From positions 1 to 34,081 of the forward strand of contig JABEVK010000128.1 of the NCBI GenBank assembly GCA_013044245.1: a DNA stretch of 34,081 nt, given 5' to 3'. The position numbers and the translations under genes are program-made. This DNA comes from Spirochaetales bacterium (GTDB taxonomy: Bacteria; Spirochaetota; Spirochaetia; JABEVK01). Under the pieces are notes generated by a model. The model was not told the DNA's origin. It saw only the letters and a list, made by a program, of their open reading frames with translations, and made no database searches. Positions 1 through 7,977 of the stretch are shown in pieces; position 1 is the first letter of the stretch; every line of letters begins with the position of its first letter.

Positions 1-1
1 C

Positions 2-193
2 TGTTACTTCAATGTGAACCCATCTGTTCAATTGACCAACGCCATAGAAGTTCCTTCACCTCTGTTAAGTAGCATGCAAGACCTTACTACTGTCTCGTTA
101 GGGGGAACCGGAACGATTGATCACTTGATCAACGGTCTAGGAACAGCCGCTAACAGCACGAGCAATATACAGACCTACAATCCTCTTCCTTAA
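2..193 (+). CDS. 3' end of an unrecognised protein (5' truncated by window edge)
   Basis: An open frame enters from the left edge and gives 63 residues before a TAA. The tail is rich in Asn, Thr, Ser and Leu and ends in YNPLP. A strong intrinsic terminator follows 14 bases later, which supports this as the true end of a transcription unit. The composition (many small polar residues, no long helix) would suit the end of an exported or surface protein, but that is inference. I do not recognise a family. Confidence 0.55.
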   Translation, partial: CYFNVNPSVQLTNAIEVPSPLLSSMQDLTTVSLGGTGTIDHLINGLGTAANSTSNIQTYNPLP

Positions 194-207
194 GCCGTGT
201 AATTTCT

Positions 208-241
208 TAAAAACCTCCGCTCTACAGCGGAGGTTTTTTTC
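208..241 (+). terminator. Rho-independent terminator
   Basis: A 10-bp perfect stem (AAACCTCCGC at 211-220 with GCGGAGGTTT at 227-236) closes a 6-base loop and runs into a T tract. It ends the truncated gene at the left edge and insulates the EF-G-like gene. Confidence 0.93.
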
Positions 242-270
242 TTGACAGGACGTTTTCACGGTACTAGGCT
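242..270 (+). promoter_or_regulatory. Sigma-70 type promoter of the EF-G-like gene
   Basis: A perfect TTGACA (242-247), 17-bp spacer, then TAGGCT (265-270), which keeps the key first, second and last bases of a -10 box. Predicted start near 277 gives a leader of about 22 bases containing the AAGGTGG ribosome site at 286-292. Confidence 0.65.
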
Positions 271-298
271 TTTTTTTAGCGACTAAAAGGTGGGGTGT

Positions 299-2374
299 AT
301 GGCCACAGAGACGCAAATGCTACGAAATTTTTCCCTAGTAGGGCATAGCGGTACAGGCAAAACTTCCTTGTTCGAACAAATCCTCTTTCAAGGAAAAGTC
401 ATTCCTAAAGCTGAACGGGTAGAAAGCGGTCGTACGGTCAGCGACTTTGCAGAAGAAGAAATATCCCGAGGATTATCAATCCACACCGCATTAGCGAATA
501 TCACCTGGAAGGGAACCAAGATAAACGTTTTTGACACCCCGGGAGATTCCGACTTTTCGGGTGAAGTTATTTCTGCTTTTCGCGCCAGTGAATCTGCGGT
601 TCTAGTTATAGGCGCCAGGAGTGGCGTTCAAATCGAAACACTTAAACTTTGGCGCTTTCTTGATACCCATTCCATGCCTCGCATGATTTTTATCAACAAG
701 GTTGATAAAGCCGCCTCAGACTTTTGGCGAACCCTCGACGATTTACAAGAAAAGTTTTCGGTACCTTTTGTTCCAGTTTGTATCCCGATGGGGCACGACG
801 AAGAACATAGGGGTGTCATTAACCTTCTTGAAAATTCCGCCTATTTTCTGGACCCTTCAGGTCAAGGCGAAACCCCAGGCGAAATCCCTCCCGAGTATCA
901 AAAAGAAGCTTCGAAAGCCCGGCTCAACCTTATCGAGGAAGCCGCCGAGGGTGACGAAGAGCTTCTTGAACACTATGCATCCAATGACACTCTTAGTGAC
1001 GACGAAATCAAGCAAGGTCTACGGCAAGGCTTAGCGAGAAATCAATTTGTCCCTGTTTTTTGTGGTTCAGCAATCCTAAACTCGGGGATCGTAGCACTTT
1101 TGGACTTTATTGCTGCAGATTCCCCTTCACCATTTCACGTTGTTGAACCCTGTGTTTCCGGCGAAAAAGAACGTCAAATCTCCCCCGAGGGAGAATTTTC
1201 GGGCATAGTGTTTAAAACAGTCCTCGATCAGTTTGCAGGCCGCTTGTCTTTTGTCAAAATTGTCACAGGGACGTTAAGTCACGGCAAGGATTTTTTTGTC
1301 CCACGTCTTGGCAAAACCTTTAAGGTTGGGAAACTTTTTACGTGTCAGGGGAAAAAACTTCAGGAGGTTGGTGAACTCTCTGCTGGAGACATCGGAATCC
1401 TTGCCAAGTTTGACGACCTAAAAACCAACGACAGCCTGTGTCCCAGTGAGGATGTGATTCACTATCTGCCGTTAGAACTGCCTCGCCCTGTTCATGCCAT
1501 CACTATCGTTTCAAAAGCCCAGCGCGATGAGGACAAACTCAATCAAATTCTTGTCAAAGAAGCGGAACAAAATCTGACTTTTCAGGTGGTCTACAACCAC
1601 GAAACCAAAGAGACAATCCTTTCCTCGATGGGCGAATTGAGTTTGGCAATCTTACTCGATAAGATCCGGAACGCCAAAATTGATTTTCTCACTCGCTTAC
1701 CAAAAATCTCATATCGTGAAACCATCACAAAAAGCGCCGAAGCCGAGTACACCCACAAAAAGCAGACAGGGGGACACGGGCAGTATGCAAAAGTCTTAAT
1801 GGATTTTCATCCCCTTCCCCGAGGCGAGGGGTTTGTCTTTAGTAATACTCTCAAAGGGCAAAACGTCTCAAAGGGTTACCTCCCAGCCGTCGAAAAAGGG
1901 ATTCAAGAAGCTATGCTAGAGGGCTTCCTTGCCGGCTTTCCTCTCATCGATCTGAAAGCAAACCTTTCTGACGGTAAAGAACACCCCGTCGATTCTTCAG
2001 AACTAGCCTTTAAGTTAGCGGCACGAGGCGCCTTCCGCGAAGCTCTTGCTCAGGCTCACGTCATACTTTTGGAGCCTATTATGATGGTATCGCTCTTTGT
2101 TGATGAAAAGTACTTGGGCGATATTCTAGCGGATATTTCAGGAAAACGAGGTCGTGTGCTAGGTCAAGAATCTTTTGGAAAAGATATCGTCGTCGTGAAA
2201 GCGCAGATTCCTCATGCTGAAATGCTCCAATATGCTCTAAGCCTCAAAGCTTTAACGAGCGGTACAGGAGCGTTTGAAATGGAATTTGATCATTTTAGTC
2301 CTTTGGGAAGCCGTGAAACCGAGCTTCTCATCAAAGACTACCAGGCGCATCGTAAAAATGATGGCGAATCTTAA
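299..2374 (+). CDS. EF-G-like translational GTPase (EF-G paralogue)
   Basis: A 691-residue protein with the EF-G layout: GTPase domain, domain II, then domains III to V. Visible motifs are the P-loop GHSGTGKT (residues 15-22), switch II DTPGD (79-83) and NKVD (133-136). Canonical EF-G has AHIDAGKT and DTPGH; here the P-loop is altered and the histidine after DTPG is Asp83. These changes resemble the EF-G-like paralogues (FusA2/EF-G2 type) rather than housekeeping EF-G. It also stands outside any str operon (no rpsL, rpsG or tuf nearby). I chose ATG 299 because AAGGTGG lies 6 bases upstream; the GTG at 290 sits inside that site. It may act on ribosomes in a role other than normal translocation, which is inference. 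The family call is firm; the cellular role is not. Confidence 0.9.
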   Translation: MATETQMLRNFSLVGHSGTGKTSLFEQILFQGKVIPKAERVESGRTVSDFAEEEISRGLSIHTALANITWKGTKINVFDTPGDSDFSGEVISAFRASESAVLVIGARSGVQIETLKLWRFLDTHSMPRMIFINKVDKAASDFWRTLDDLQEKFSVPFVPVCIPMGHDEEHRGVINLLENSAYFLDPSGQGETPGEIPPEYQKEASKARLNLIEEAAEGDEELLEHYASNDTLSDDEIKQGLRQGLARNQFVPVFCGSAILNSGIVALLDFIAADSPSPFHVVEPCVSGEKERQISPEGEFSGIVFKTVLDQFAGRLSFVKIVTGTLSHGKDFFVPRLGKTFKVGKLFTCQGKKLQEVGELSAGDIGILAKFDDLKTNDSLCPSEDVIHYLPLELPRPVHAITIVSKAQRDEDKLNQILVKEAEQNLTFQVVYNHETKETILSSMGELSLAILLDKIRNAKIDFLTRLPKISYRETITKSAEAEYTHKKQTGGHGQYAKVLMDFHPLPRGEGFVFSNTLKGQNVSKGYLPAVEKGIQEAMLEGFLAGFPLIDLKANLSDGKEHPVDSSELAFKLAARGAFREALAQAHVILLEPIMMVSLFVDEKYLGDILADISGKRGRVLGQESFGKDIVVVKAQIPHAEMLQYALSLKALTSGTGAFEMEFDHFSPLGSRETELLIKDYQAHRKNDGES

Positions 2375-2385
2375 GCGGATTTGGG

Positions 2386-2414
2386 TTGAATAACCCGTCT
2401 GCACAGCGTAAAAT
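2386..2414 (+). promoter_or_regulatory. Strong promoter of the histone-like gene
   Basis: TTGAAT (2386-2391), 17-bp spacer, TAAAAT (2409-2414). Predicted start near 2421 leaves a 12-base leader consisting largely of the AAAGGAG ribosome site. A 5-bp hairpin (GGGTT 2383-2387 / AACCC 2392-2396) overlaps the -35 and could be an operator or chance. Confidence 0.75.
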
Positions 2415-2432
2415 GCCTTTAAAGGAGTATTC

Positions 2433-2618
2433 ATGGCCGAGAAAGAAACCCTCGTGATTGCCTCGAAAGTAAAGGCATATATTAAGGAAGTAGCAGATTT
2501 AAAGTGTTCTGCTAGTGTTATCGACGTTCTCTCTGAAAAAGTACGAGCTCTTTGTGACGCCGCCATCGAAAAAGCCAAGGCGGATTCCCGAAAAACTTTA
2601 ATGGACAAGGACTTTTAG
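2433..2618 (+). CDS. Bacterial histone-fold protein (HBb/HLp-like)
   Basis: A 61-residue protein that aligns without gaps over most of its length with archaeal histones. The clearest point is RKTLMDKDF at the C-terminus, matching the archaeal RKTIKAEDI loop and third-helix signature. Before it lies a long predicted central helix (about 27-50) and a first helix (about 7-19) starting LVIASKVKAYI, comparable to the LPIAPIGRII start of HMfB. Length and layout match the short histones described from Bdellovibrio and Leptospira. It probably forms dimers and binds DNA in the nucleoid. ATG 2433 has AAAGGAG 5 bases upstream. It is monocistronic, with its own promoter and a strong terminator 16 bases after the stop, which suits an abundant protein. 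The fold assignment is from motif reading only. Confidence 0.8.
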   Translation: MAEKETLVIASKVKAYIKEVADLKCSASVIDVLSEKVRALCDAAIEKAKADSRKTLMDKDF

Positions 2619-2633
2619 GTTTTTGGGCTAAAA

Positions 2634-2667
2634 CAAAAAAACCGTCTTTTCAGACGGTTTTTTTTTG
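2634..2667. terminator. Bidirectional Rho-independent terminator
   Basis: ACCGTCT (2641-2647) pairs with AGACGGT (2652-2658) around a TTTC loop, flanked by an A run on the left and a T run on the right that extend the stem and give a U tract in both directions. It serves the histone gene on the plus strand and the small basic protein gene on the minus strand. Confidence 0.92.
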
Positions 2668-2693
2668 CAGCAATGTGGTTACATGAAATGTTG

Positions 2694-2867
2694 TTACATG
2701 AGTTCTGAAGGACGACGTGCTGTATTGCCGGTTTTTTCACAAACGGCAACATGCTTCATTTTGCCATTTTCGAAAACAGATTTCATGCGAATTTTTCCAC
2801 CCCATTTACTGAGCAGTTCCTGGGCGCCTTCACGGCGGGCGTTCTTAGAGATGGCCTTCTTTGCCAT
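2694..2867 (-). CDS. Small basic conserved-looking protein, 57 aa
   Basis: Read on the minus strand it starts ATG at 2867 with GGAGGG 6 bases upstream, and stops at TAA 2694-2696, just before the shared terminator. The protein begins MAKKAISKNARREG and carries Lys and Arg along its whole length, with one Cys in the stretch VAVCEKTGNTARR. A good promoter precedes it (2893-2921), so it is very likely expressed. The function is unknown to me; the charge would suit nucleic-acid or ribosome binding. Its convergent placement beside a histone gene is suggestive but not evidence of shared function. Confidence 0.8.
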   Translation of the reverse strand: MAKKAISKNARREGAQELLSKWGGKIRMKSVFENGKMKHVAVCEKTGNTARRPSELM

Positions 2868-2892
2868 GATATCCCTCCAAAATAATCACCAA

Positions 2893-2921
2893 ACTTTACT
2901 TGAAAAATGGCAATTTGTCAA
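2893..2921 (-). promoter_or_regulatory. Promoter of the small basic protein gene
   Basis: On the minus strand: perfect TTGACA (2916-2921), 17-bp spacer, TAAAGT (2893-2898). Predicted start near 2886 gives a 19-base leader with GGAGGG. The -35 box contains the TGA stop of the upstream gene. Confidence 0.75.
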
Positions 2922-3712
2922 GAAACTCGCACCGATTTCTGCAAGGGGATCGATAATTCGCCTTCATAGGGCCACGTAAAATTAGGGTTAGAAAGATCTG
3001 CCAAGGTAAAGGGAATCATCGGTAACTCCTCTGATGGTTCGCCAAAAGATGGCGACTGTGGTGTCGAGATTTTCTGTTCTCGCTCAAGAGCAGACGATGC
3101 ACCTTGACCAGATTTTTTTTGTGCGTCGAGAAACTTTTCGGCGCGTTTTAGAAAAGAAGGTCTTTCCGGAAAACGAACAGAAATTCGTTGTCGTTCACCC
3201 GACCACGGTAAAACCCCGGGAGCGGCTACCGCATAATAAGCCGACCCAGCCTCAGAGCGAAACGGTTGCTCTACAGGGCCTGCCGCTTGAATTATTCCCT
3301 CGTCTAGCCAAATTTTCCATTGTGAAAGCACTTGGCTGGGATCGTTATTGAGCTCTTCCCAACACCAAAAGTCTGCTTCTGAAACACCTGGTAAAAAGAA
3401 AGGCAGTTGCAAAACCGTAGTCCCATCCTCGTCAACCAGGCGTGCCGATCGATAGGGCCCCGTATGTTTTACAACGAAACCGTCCGGATCAACAAAAACT
3501 GCCTCTTTGGGAAAAAAAGCCTCTTTCCAGGACAGGAGCGTCTCTTCGGTTAACCCTGATGAATCTAAAGCAACCTCTAGCTGAGGAACCGAAAACCAAT
3601 CGGCCAGCAAGAGAAGATCGTCCCGCAAGTTTCGGCGTTCAGCCGAGTCAGCTTTTAACCACTGCTTGAGCCGACTTTCTACAAAAGTCGGCCAATCTGT
3701 CTCTAGATTCAC
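2918..3712 (-). CDS. Unrecognised soluble protein, 264 aa, last gene of the purine operon
   Basis: No family recognised. The N-terminal 65 residues look helical, followed by a likely beta-rich stretch (about 70-110, with VDPDGFVV and LVDEDGTTVLQL), then a Trp-rich segment and a Ser/Pro/Glu-rich C-terminal third that is probably disordered. There is no signal peptide or membrane segment. I take the GTG at 3712 as start because GGGAG lies 6 bases upstream. It follows guaA by 51 bases on the same strand, so it is probably co-transcribed with the purine genes. A hairpin covers its ribosome site. Confidence 0.72.
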   Translation of the reverse strand: MNLETDWPTFVESRLKQWLKADSAERRNLRDDLLLLADWFSVPQLEVALDSSGLTEETLLSWKEAFFPKEAVFVDPDGFVVKHTGPYRSARLVDEDGTTVLQLPFFLPGVSEADFWCWEELNNDPSQVLSQWKIWLDEGIIQAAGPVEQPFRSEAGSAYYAVAAPGVLPWSGERQRISVRFPERPSFLKRAEKFLDAQKKSGQGASSALEREQKISTPQSPSFGEPSEELPMIPFTLADLSNPNFTWPYEGELSIPLQKSVRVS

Positions 3713-3715
3713 TTC

Positions 3716-3731
3716 AGTCTCCCTTGAGACT
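3716..3731 (-). promoter_or_regulatory. Hairpin over a Shine-Dalgarno sequence
   Basis: AGTCTC (3716-3721) and GAGACT (3726-3731) form a perfect 6-bp stem with a 4-base loop. On the minus strand RNA the GGGAG ribosome site of the 3712 gene lies in the loop and 3' arm, so folding could limit its translation relative to guaA. This is inference from one hairpin. Confidence 0.35.
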
Positions 3732-3763
3732 ATCGGCGCCTGCGATCAAGGCCTGAACAGCTT

Positions 3764-5311
3764 TTACTCCCACTCAATCGTGGCCGGCGGTTTTGACGAA
3801 ATGTCATAGACCACCCTCCCCACGGCTTTCACTTGGTTGGTAATCAAACTCGAGATTTCAAGCAGGTCTTTCATTGGGAAGGGGTAAACATCCGCCGACA
3901 TTCCGTCTTTTGAAACCACAGCCCGTAAGGCTAGAACGTAGCCATAGTCACGAGTATCACCGGTTACCCCGACAGAATGGACGGGAAGTAAAACGCTAAA
4001 TGCCTGCCAAATTTCTCGATACAAGCCCCGCCGCTTCAATTCTTGGATATAAATCCAGTCGGCTTCGCGGAGAATATCGCATTTTTCGCGAGTGACTTCC
4101 CCTAGAACGCGTATGCCTAGCCCCGGCCCAGGAAACGGGTGCCGCCATACGATACTCTCGGGTAAGCCAAGCTTTTCACCCAAAGCCCGAACTTCGTCTT
4201 TGTACAACATTTCAAGAGGCTCAACGATCAGTCCCGCTTGGCGTTTGGCTTCAACTAAGGGAGTTCCCACGTTGTGGTGACTTTTAATCACGTGCGCTTT
4301 TTTTCCCACCCCTTTTCCGGATTCAATTAAGTCGGTATACAGAGTCCCTTGAGCCAAAAAGTAATGCCCTAGATTAAGACTTTTAACCTGGGCTTCTTGG
4401 ACTTGGATAAACATATCGCCAATTGCTTTTCGTTTATCTTCCGGATCACTTAAGCCCTTCAAAACCCCCAAAAACTGTTCCTCGGCATGCACAACATTCA
4501 AATGTCGGGCACCAAGTTTTTCTAAGCCGGCAACGACTTCGTCAGACTCATGGAGACGCATTAGTCCGGTGTCGACATACAACAGGTGAACCTGGTCTGG
4601 ATCAAGGGTTTTTAAGAGCATCGCTCCGGCGACTGTCGAGTCCACCCCGCCCGAAATCAACAAAAGTACAGGGGTCGTCCCCACGCGCTGACGAAGTTTT
4701 TCACCTTCTTGAGCTAGGTACAAGTCCATGCTCCATTCTTTTCGTGCATCACAAATGCCAAAGGCAAAATTGGCCAAAATAGTGTTGCCGAACTCACAGT
4801 GGCTGACTTCTGGGTGAAACTGGATTCCCCAGGCTTTGGCCGAGGCATTCCACGCCGCTGCCGGATGGTTGTCAGATTCACCAACCAACTCAAAACCCGG
4901 TGCTAAACGATGAATGCTGTCCCCATGACTCATCCAAGAGACAAAACCCGAAGGCACCCCCTTGAACAAGGGGTTTTCTCCCGAAAGTGTCACAGGAGCT
5001 CGTCCATACTCTTTGACCCGCTGAGCCCGGACTTCACCACCTTGAAGGTGTGTCAGCAATTGAAATCCATAACAAATGCCTAAAACAGGCAAACCCGTCT
5101 TCAAAACCCGCTCGTCAACCAAGGGAGCTCCGTCTTCGTACACAGAATACGGCGAACCTGACAGTACTAAACCTTTAACATCGGTCAAGGCCTCGGCTGA
5201 CAAGGATGTGTCATGCGGGCGAATCTCTGCATAGACGCCCAACTCTCTCAATCGGCGTCCAATCAGCTGACAGGTTTGTCCGCCAAAATCTATAATGACG
5301 ATCTTGTCCAT
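3764..5311 (-). CDS. guaA: GMP synthase (glutamine-hydrolysing)
   Basis: Converts XMP to GMP using ATP and glutamine, the last step of GMP synthesis. It is 515 residues, normal for the fused bacterial enzyme. The class I glutamine amidotransferase half shows the nucleophile Cys80 (GICYGFQ) and His166/Glu168 (HPEVSH). The ATP-pyrophosphatase loop SGGVDST is at 220-226, and the C-terminal dimerisation domain ends in IEWE, the usual family end. ATG 5311 lies inside the end of purA (22-base overlap) and follows GAAGGAAGAG, so translation is probably coupled. It is the fourth gene of purB-guaB-purA-guaA. Confidence 0.98.
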   Translation of the reverse strand: MDKIVIIDFGGQTCQLIGRRLRELGVYAEIRPHDTSLSAEALTDVKGLVLSGSPYSVYEDGAPLVDERVLKTGLPVLGICYGFQLLTHLQGGEVRAQRVKEYGRAPVTLSGENPLFKGVPSGFVSWMSHGDSIHRLAPGFELVGESDNHPAAAWNASAKAWGIQFHPEVSHCEFGNTILANFAFGICDARKEWSMDLYLAQEGEKLRQRVGTTPVLLLISGGVDSTVAGAMLLKTLDPDQVHLLYVDTGLMRLHESDEVVAGLEKLGARHLNVVHAEEQFLGVLKGLSDPEDKRKAIGDMFIQVQEAQVKSLNLGHYFLAQGTLYTDLIESGKGVGKKAHVIKSHHNVGTPLVEAKRQAGLIVEPLEMLYKDEVRALGEKLGLPESIVWRHPFPGPGLGIRVLGEVTREKCDILREADWIYIQELKRRGLYREIWQAFSVLLPVHSVGVTGDTRDYGYVLALRAVVSKDGMSADVYPFPMKDLLEISSLITNQVKAVGRVVYDISSKPPATIEWE

Positions 5312-6519
5312 GGGCTCTTCCTTACAATGGTCTGAGCTCGGTCGGCGCCGACCGAGACAATATCGATGGGAGTCCCTGTAAAGGACTCAATGAAACTGAG
5401 ATAGTCGCGAGCCTTTACCGGCAAGGAATCCCAGGTGCGGCACTCACCCAGCGGCGTCTTCCAGCCCGGGAATGACTTAATCACAGGTTCAACAGCCTCA
5501 AGCTCGGCTACAGTGGCAGGAAAATCATCAGTCACCTGTCCGTTGAGCTTATATCCTGTGCAAACTTGCACTTCCTCAAACTCATCGTAAACATCCATCT
5601 TGGTAGCAATTAAGCCATCAAGGCTGTTCGTCCAGCAGGCATATCGTAACGCCACTAAGTCCAAAAAGCCGGTTCGCCGGGCTCGTCCCGTCGTCACACC
5701 GTATTCTTGGCCCACTTCTCGCAGTTTTTCTCCTAGAGGATTCCCCGTCGTAAATTCTGTCGGAAAAGGACCATTGCCCACTCGAGTCGAATAGGCTTTA
5801 AAGACCCCAAACACCTTGTCGATATGCCGAGGGCCAATACCTCCGCCCAGTGCGGCCCCCCCAGCGGCCGAATACCCTGATGAAACAAAAGGATAGGTGC
5901 CATAGTCCAAATCCAAAAGAACGCCTTGAGCCCCTTCAAAAAGGATGTCCCGATGTGCGTTCCTCCGCATGAAGGCCACTAAATCGGTGACCATAGGGCG
6001 CAAGCGTTCACGGAAAGGGGCTAAGAATTCTTTTTCCGCAGGACGAAGATGATCCCAACAGGCCGAAACAAAAAGCTCACCTACCCGCACACCATCGCGG
6101 TGCGCTTTCAAGGCGTAGGTAATTCCGATGCCTCTGCCTGTGGTTCCAATGGGGACACGACGTTTAGTCTCCATCTCTTGATCGAGCTCTTTATACGTAG
6201 GAAGTACGAGATGGGCACGGTCGGATACCCAAACTCGGCCCTGCCAATTGACACCTTGACGAGCCAACTCATCCAGCTCGCTAAATAAAGCCGCAGGGTC
6301 AACCACCATCCCCGAGCCTAAAACAGCAACTTTTCCGGGAACGATGATCCCCGAGGGAACCAAATGGAGTTTGTAAGTGACCCCTTGGGCGACCACCGTG
6401 TGGCCAGCGTTAGCACCTCCCGAAAAACGGACGACCAAATCGGCTTCATCTGCCAAACGGTCAACCATTTTGCCCTTACCTTCATCACCCCATTGGGCCC
6501 CTACGACAACGATCTTCAT
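5290..6519 (-). CDS. purA: Adenylosuccinate synthetase
   Basis: Joins IMP and aspartate with GTP hydrolysis to make adenylosuccinate, the first step from IMP to AMP. It is 409 residues, slightly shorter than the usual 425-430. The nucleotide loop GAQWGDEGKGK spans 7-17 and GGANAGHTV follows with the catalytic His. A further signature is FEGAQGVLLDLDYGTYPFV. ATG 6519 is preceded by GAGGAAGGA. It begins 18 bases after guaB stops and overlaps guaA at its 3' end. With guaB upstream and guaA downstream, both fates of IMP are encoded side by side. Confidence 0.98.
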   Translation of the reverse strand: MKIVVVGAQWGDEGKGKMVDRLADEADLVVRFSGGANAGHTVVAQGVTYKLHLVPSGIIVPGKVAVLGSGMVVDPAALFSELDELARQGVNWQGRVWVSDRAHLVLPTYKELDQEMETKRRVPIGTTGRGIGITYALKAHRDGVRVGELFVSACWDHLRPAEKEFLAPFRERLRPMVTDLVAFMRRNAHRDILFEGAQGVLLDLDYGTYPFVSSGYSAAGGAALGGGIGPRHIDKVFGVFKAYSTRVGNGPFPTEFTTGNPLGEKLREVGQEYGVTTGRARRTGFLDLVALRYACWTNSLDGLIATKMDVYDEFEEVQVCTGYKLNGQVTDDFPATVAELEAVEPVIKSFPGWKTPLGECRTWDSLPVKARDYLSFIESFTGTPIDIVSVGADRAQTIVRKSPWTRSSL

Positions 6520-6537
6520 GCTTCCTTCCTCTAATGG

Positions 6538-7977
6538 CTAATTTCGGGAGTAGTTTGGCGCTTCTTGCGTAATCATAACGTCGTGCGCATGACTTTCGCG
6601 AAGGCCGGCGGCCGTGATTCTAATGAATTTTTTGTAAGCCCGCAATTCCTCGAGATTGCGACACCCCGTGTAGTGCATTCCCTTTTGAAGGCCTGTGACC
6701 AATTGGTGAAGGAATGGCTTGAGCTCACCTTTGAAGGGGACTCGCCCTTCGATCCCTTCAGGGACAGGGTCAGCGCCTTTTTCCATGGCGTATCGATCAC
6801 CAGCGCCCTCTTTAATGGCACCCAACGAACCCATACCGCGGTACTCTTTAAAGATACGTCCTTCATAGATGATTTCACGACCAGGAGCTTCTTTAAGACC
6901 TGCAAAGAGGTTTCCCATCATAACAGCCGAAGCACCAGCCCCGATAGCTTTCACAATATCGCCCGAAAACTTAATTCCGCCGTCGGCAATAATGGGCACA
7001 CCAGCCTCTGCGGCTACTTCCGCACAATCCCATACCGCCGAAAATTGGGCGACACCGATTCCCGAGACAATTCGTGTCGTACAAATCGAACCGGGGCCTA
7101 CTCCCACCTTAATGGCGTCAGCCCCCGCCTCGACTAAACGACGGGCGCCTTCTTTGGTCGCAACATTGCCGCCAATGACTGAAATATCAAATTTTTTCTT
7201 GATCCCTTTGATAGCTTCGATAACAACCTTACTGTCGCCATGAGCCACATCCAGAACAACAAAGTCAACTTTTGCCTGGGTTAAAAGCGGTAAACGTTTT
7301 TCCCAATCTTGGGGAGACACGGCGGCACCGACAATCAAACGTCCTTGGGCATCAACGGAGGCACGGGGAAAGGCTTGGTGCTTTTCCATATCTTTGACCG
7401 TGACTAAACCGATCAGCCGACCATCGTTATCGACCACGGGCAACTTTTCAATCTTATAGCGGTTAAATTTTTCTTCCGCGGTGGCCACTGAAACTTTTCC
7501 GATTTCCACTACCGGATTTTTTGTCATGACGTCTTCAACAAGCTGGCTATAATCATTACAAAAACGCAGATCGCGACCGGTTATGATACCAACAAGCTTT
7601 CGCTCGTGATCAACAACCGGCATTCCTGAAACTCCGTGTTCCAACATCAAGTTATGAACTTGATGGACTGTCTCACCTTTACGCACGACCACTGGGTTTT
7701 CTATAACCCAATTTAAATACCGCTTTACTCGGCCAACGTGCTCGGCCTGAACCTGGGGGCTGAGGTTGCGGTGGATCACTGCCGCCCCCCCTTCTAACGC
7801 TAGTGCAATCGCCAGTCGATCCTCCGAAACTGTGTCCATGGCTGCCGAAAGGATGGGTACATTCAGCGCAATCGTCTTGGTCAGTTGGGTTTTCACCTGA
7901 CTTTCGCTGGGTGCAAAATCTGCATAGGACGGAAGCAAAAGCACATCGTCATAACTTAACGATTCTTCAAACTGCAT
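6538..7977 (-). CDS. guaB: IMP dehydrogenase
   Basis: Oxidises IMP to XMP with NAD+, the committed step to GMP. It is 479 residues with the standard plan: a TIM-barrel catalytic domain interrupted by two CBS domains (about 94-205). The catalytic loop GPGSICTTR carries Cys299. Early signatures SYDDVLLLP and SAAMDTV are present. The C-terminus lacks nothing obvious, although it is slightly shorter than some homologues. ATG 7977 has a strong AAAGGAGG 6 bases upstream and lies inside the last codons of purB (11-base overlap). The CBS pair would bind adenine or guanine nucleotides and adjust flux, as known for the family. Confidence 0.98.
   Translation of the reverse strand: MQFEESLSYDDVLLLPSYADFAPSESQVKTQLTKTIALNVPILSAAMDTVSEDRLAIALALEGGAAVIHRNLSPQVQAEHVGRVKRYLNWVIENPVVVRKGETVHQVHNLMLEHGVSGMPVVDHERKLVGIITGRDLRFCNDYSQLVEDVMTKNPVVEIGKVSVATAEEKFNRYKIEKLPVVDNDGRLIGLVTVKDMEKHQAFPRASVDAQGRLIVGAAVSPQDWEKRLPLLTQAKVDFVVLDVAHGDSKVVIEAIKGIKKKFDISVIGGNVATKEGARRLVEAGADAIKVGVGPGSICTTRIVSGIGVAQFSAVWDCAEVAAEAGVPIIADGGIKFSGDIVKAIGAGASAVMMGNLFAGLKEAPGREIIYEGRIFKEYRGMGSLGAIKEGAGDRYAMEKGADPVPEGIEGRVPFKGELKPFLHQLVTGLQKGMHYTGCRNLEELRAYKKFIRITAAGLRESHAHDVMITQEAPNYSRN

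Noticed and set aside
2383-2396. GGGTT-GAAT-AACCC hairpin after the EF-G-like gene as a terminator
   Set aside because: Short stem with no T tract; it overlaps the histone -35 box and is better noted as part of the promoter.
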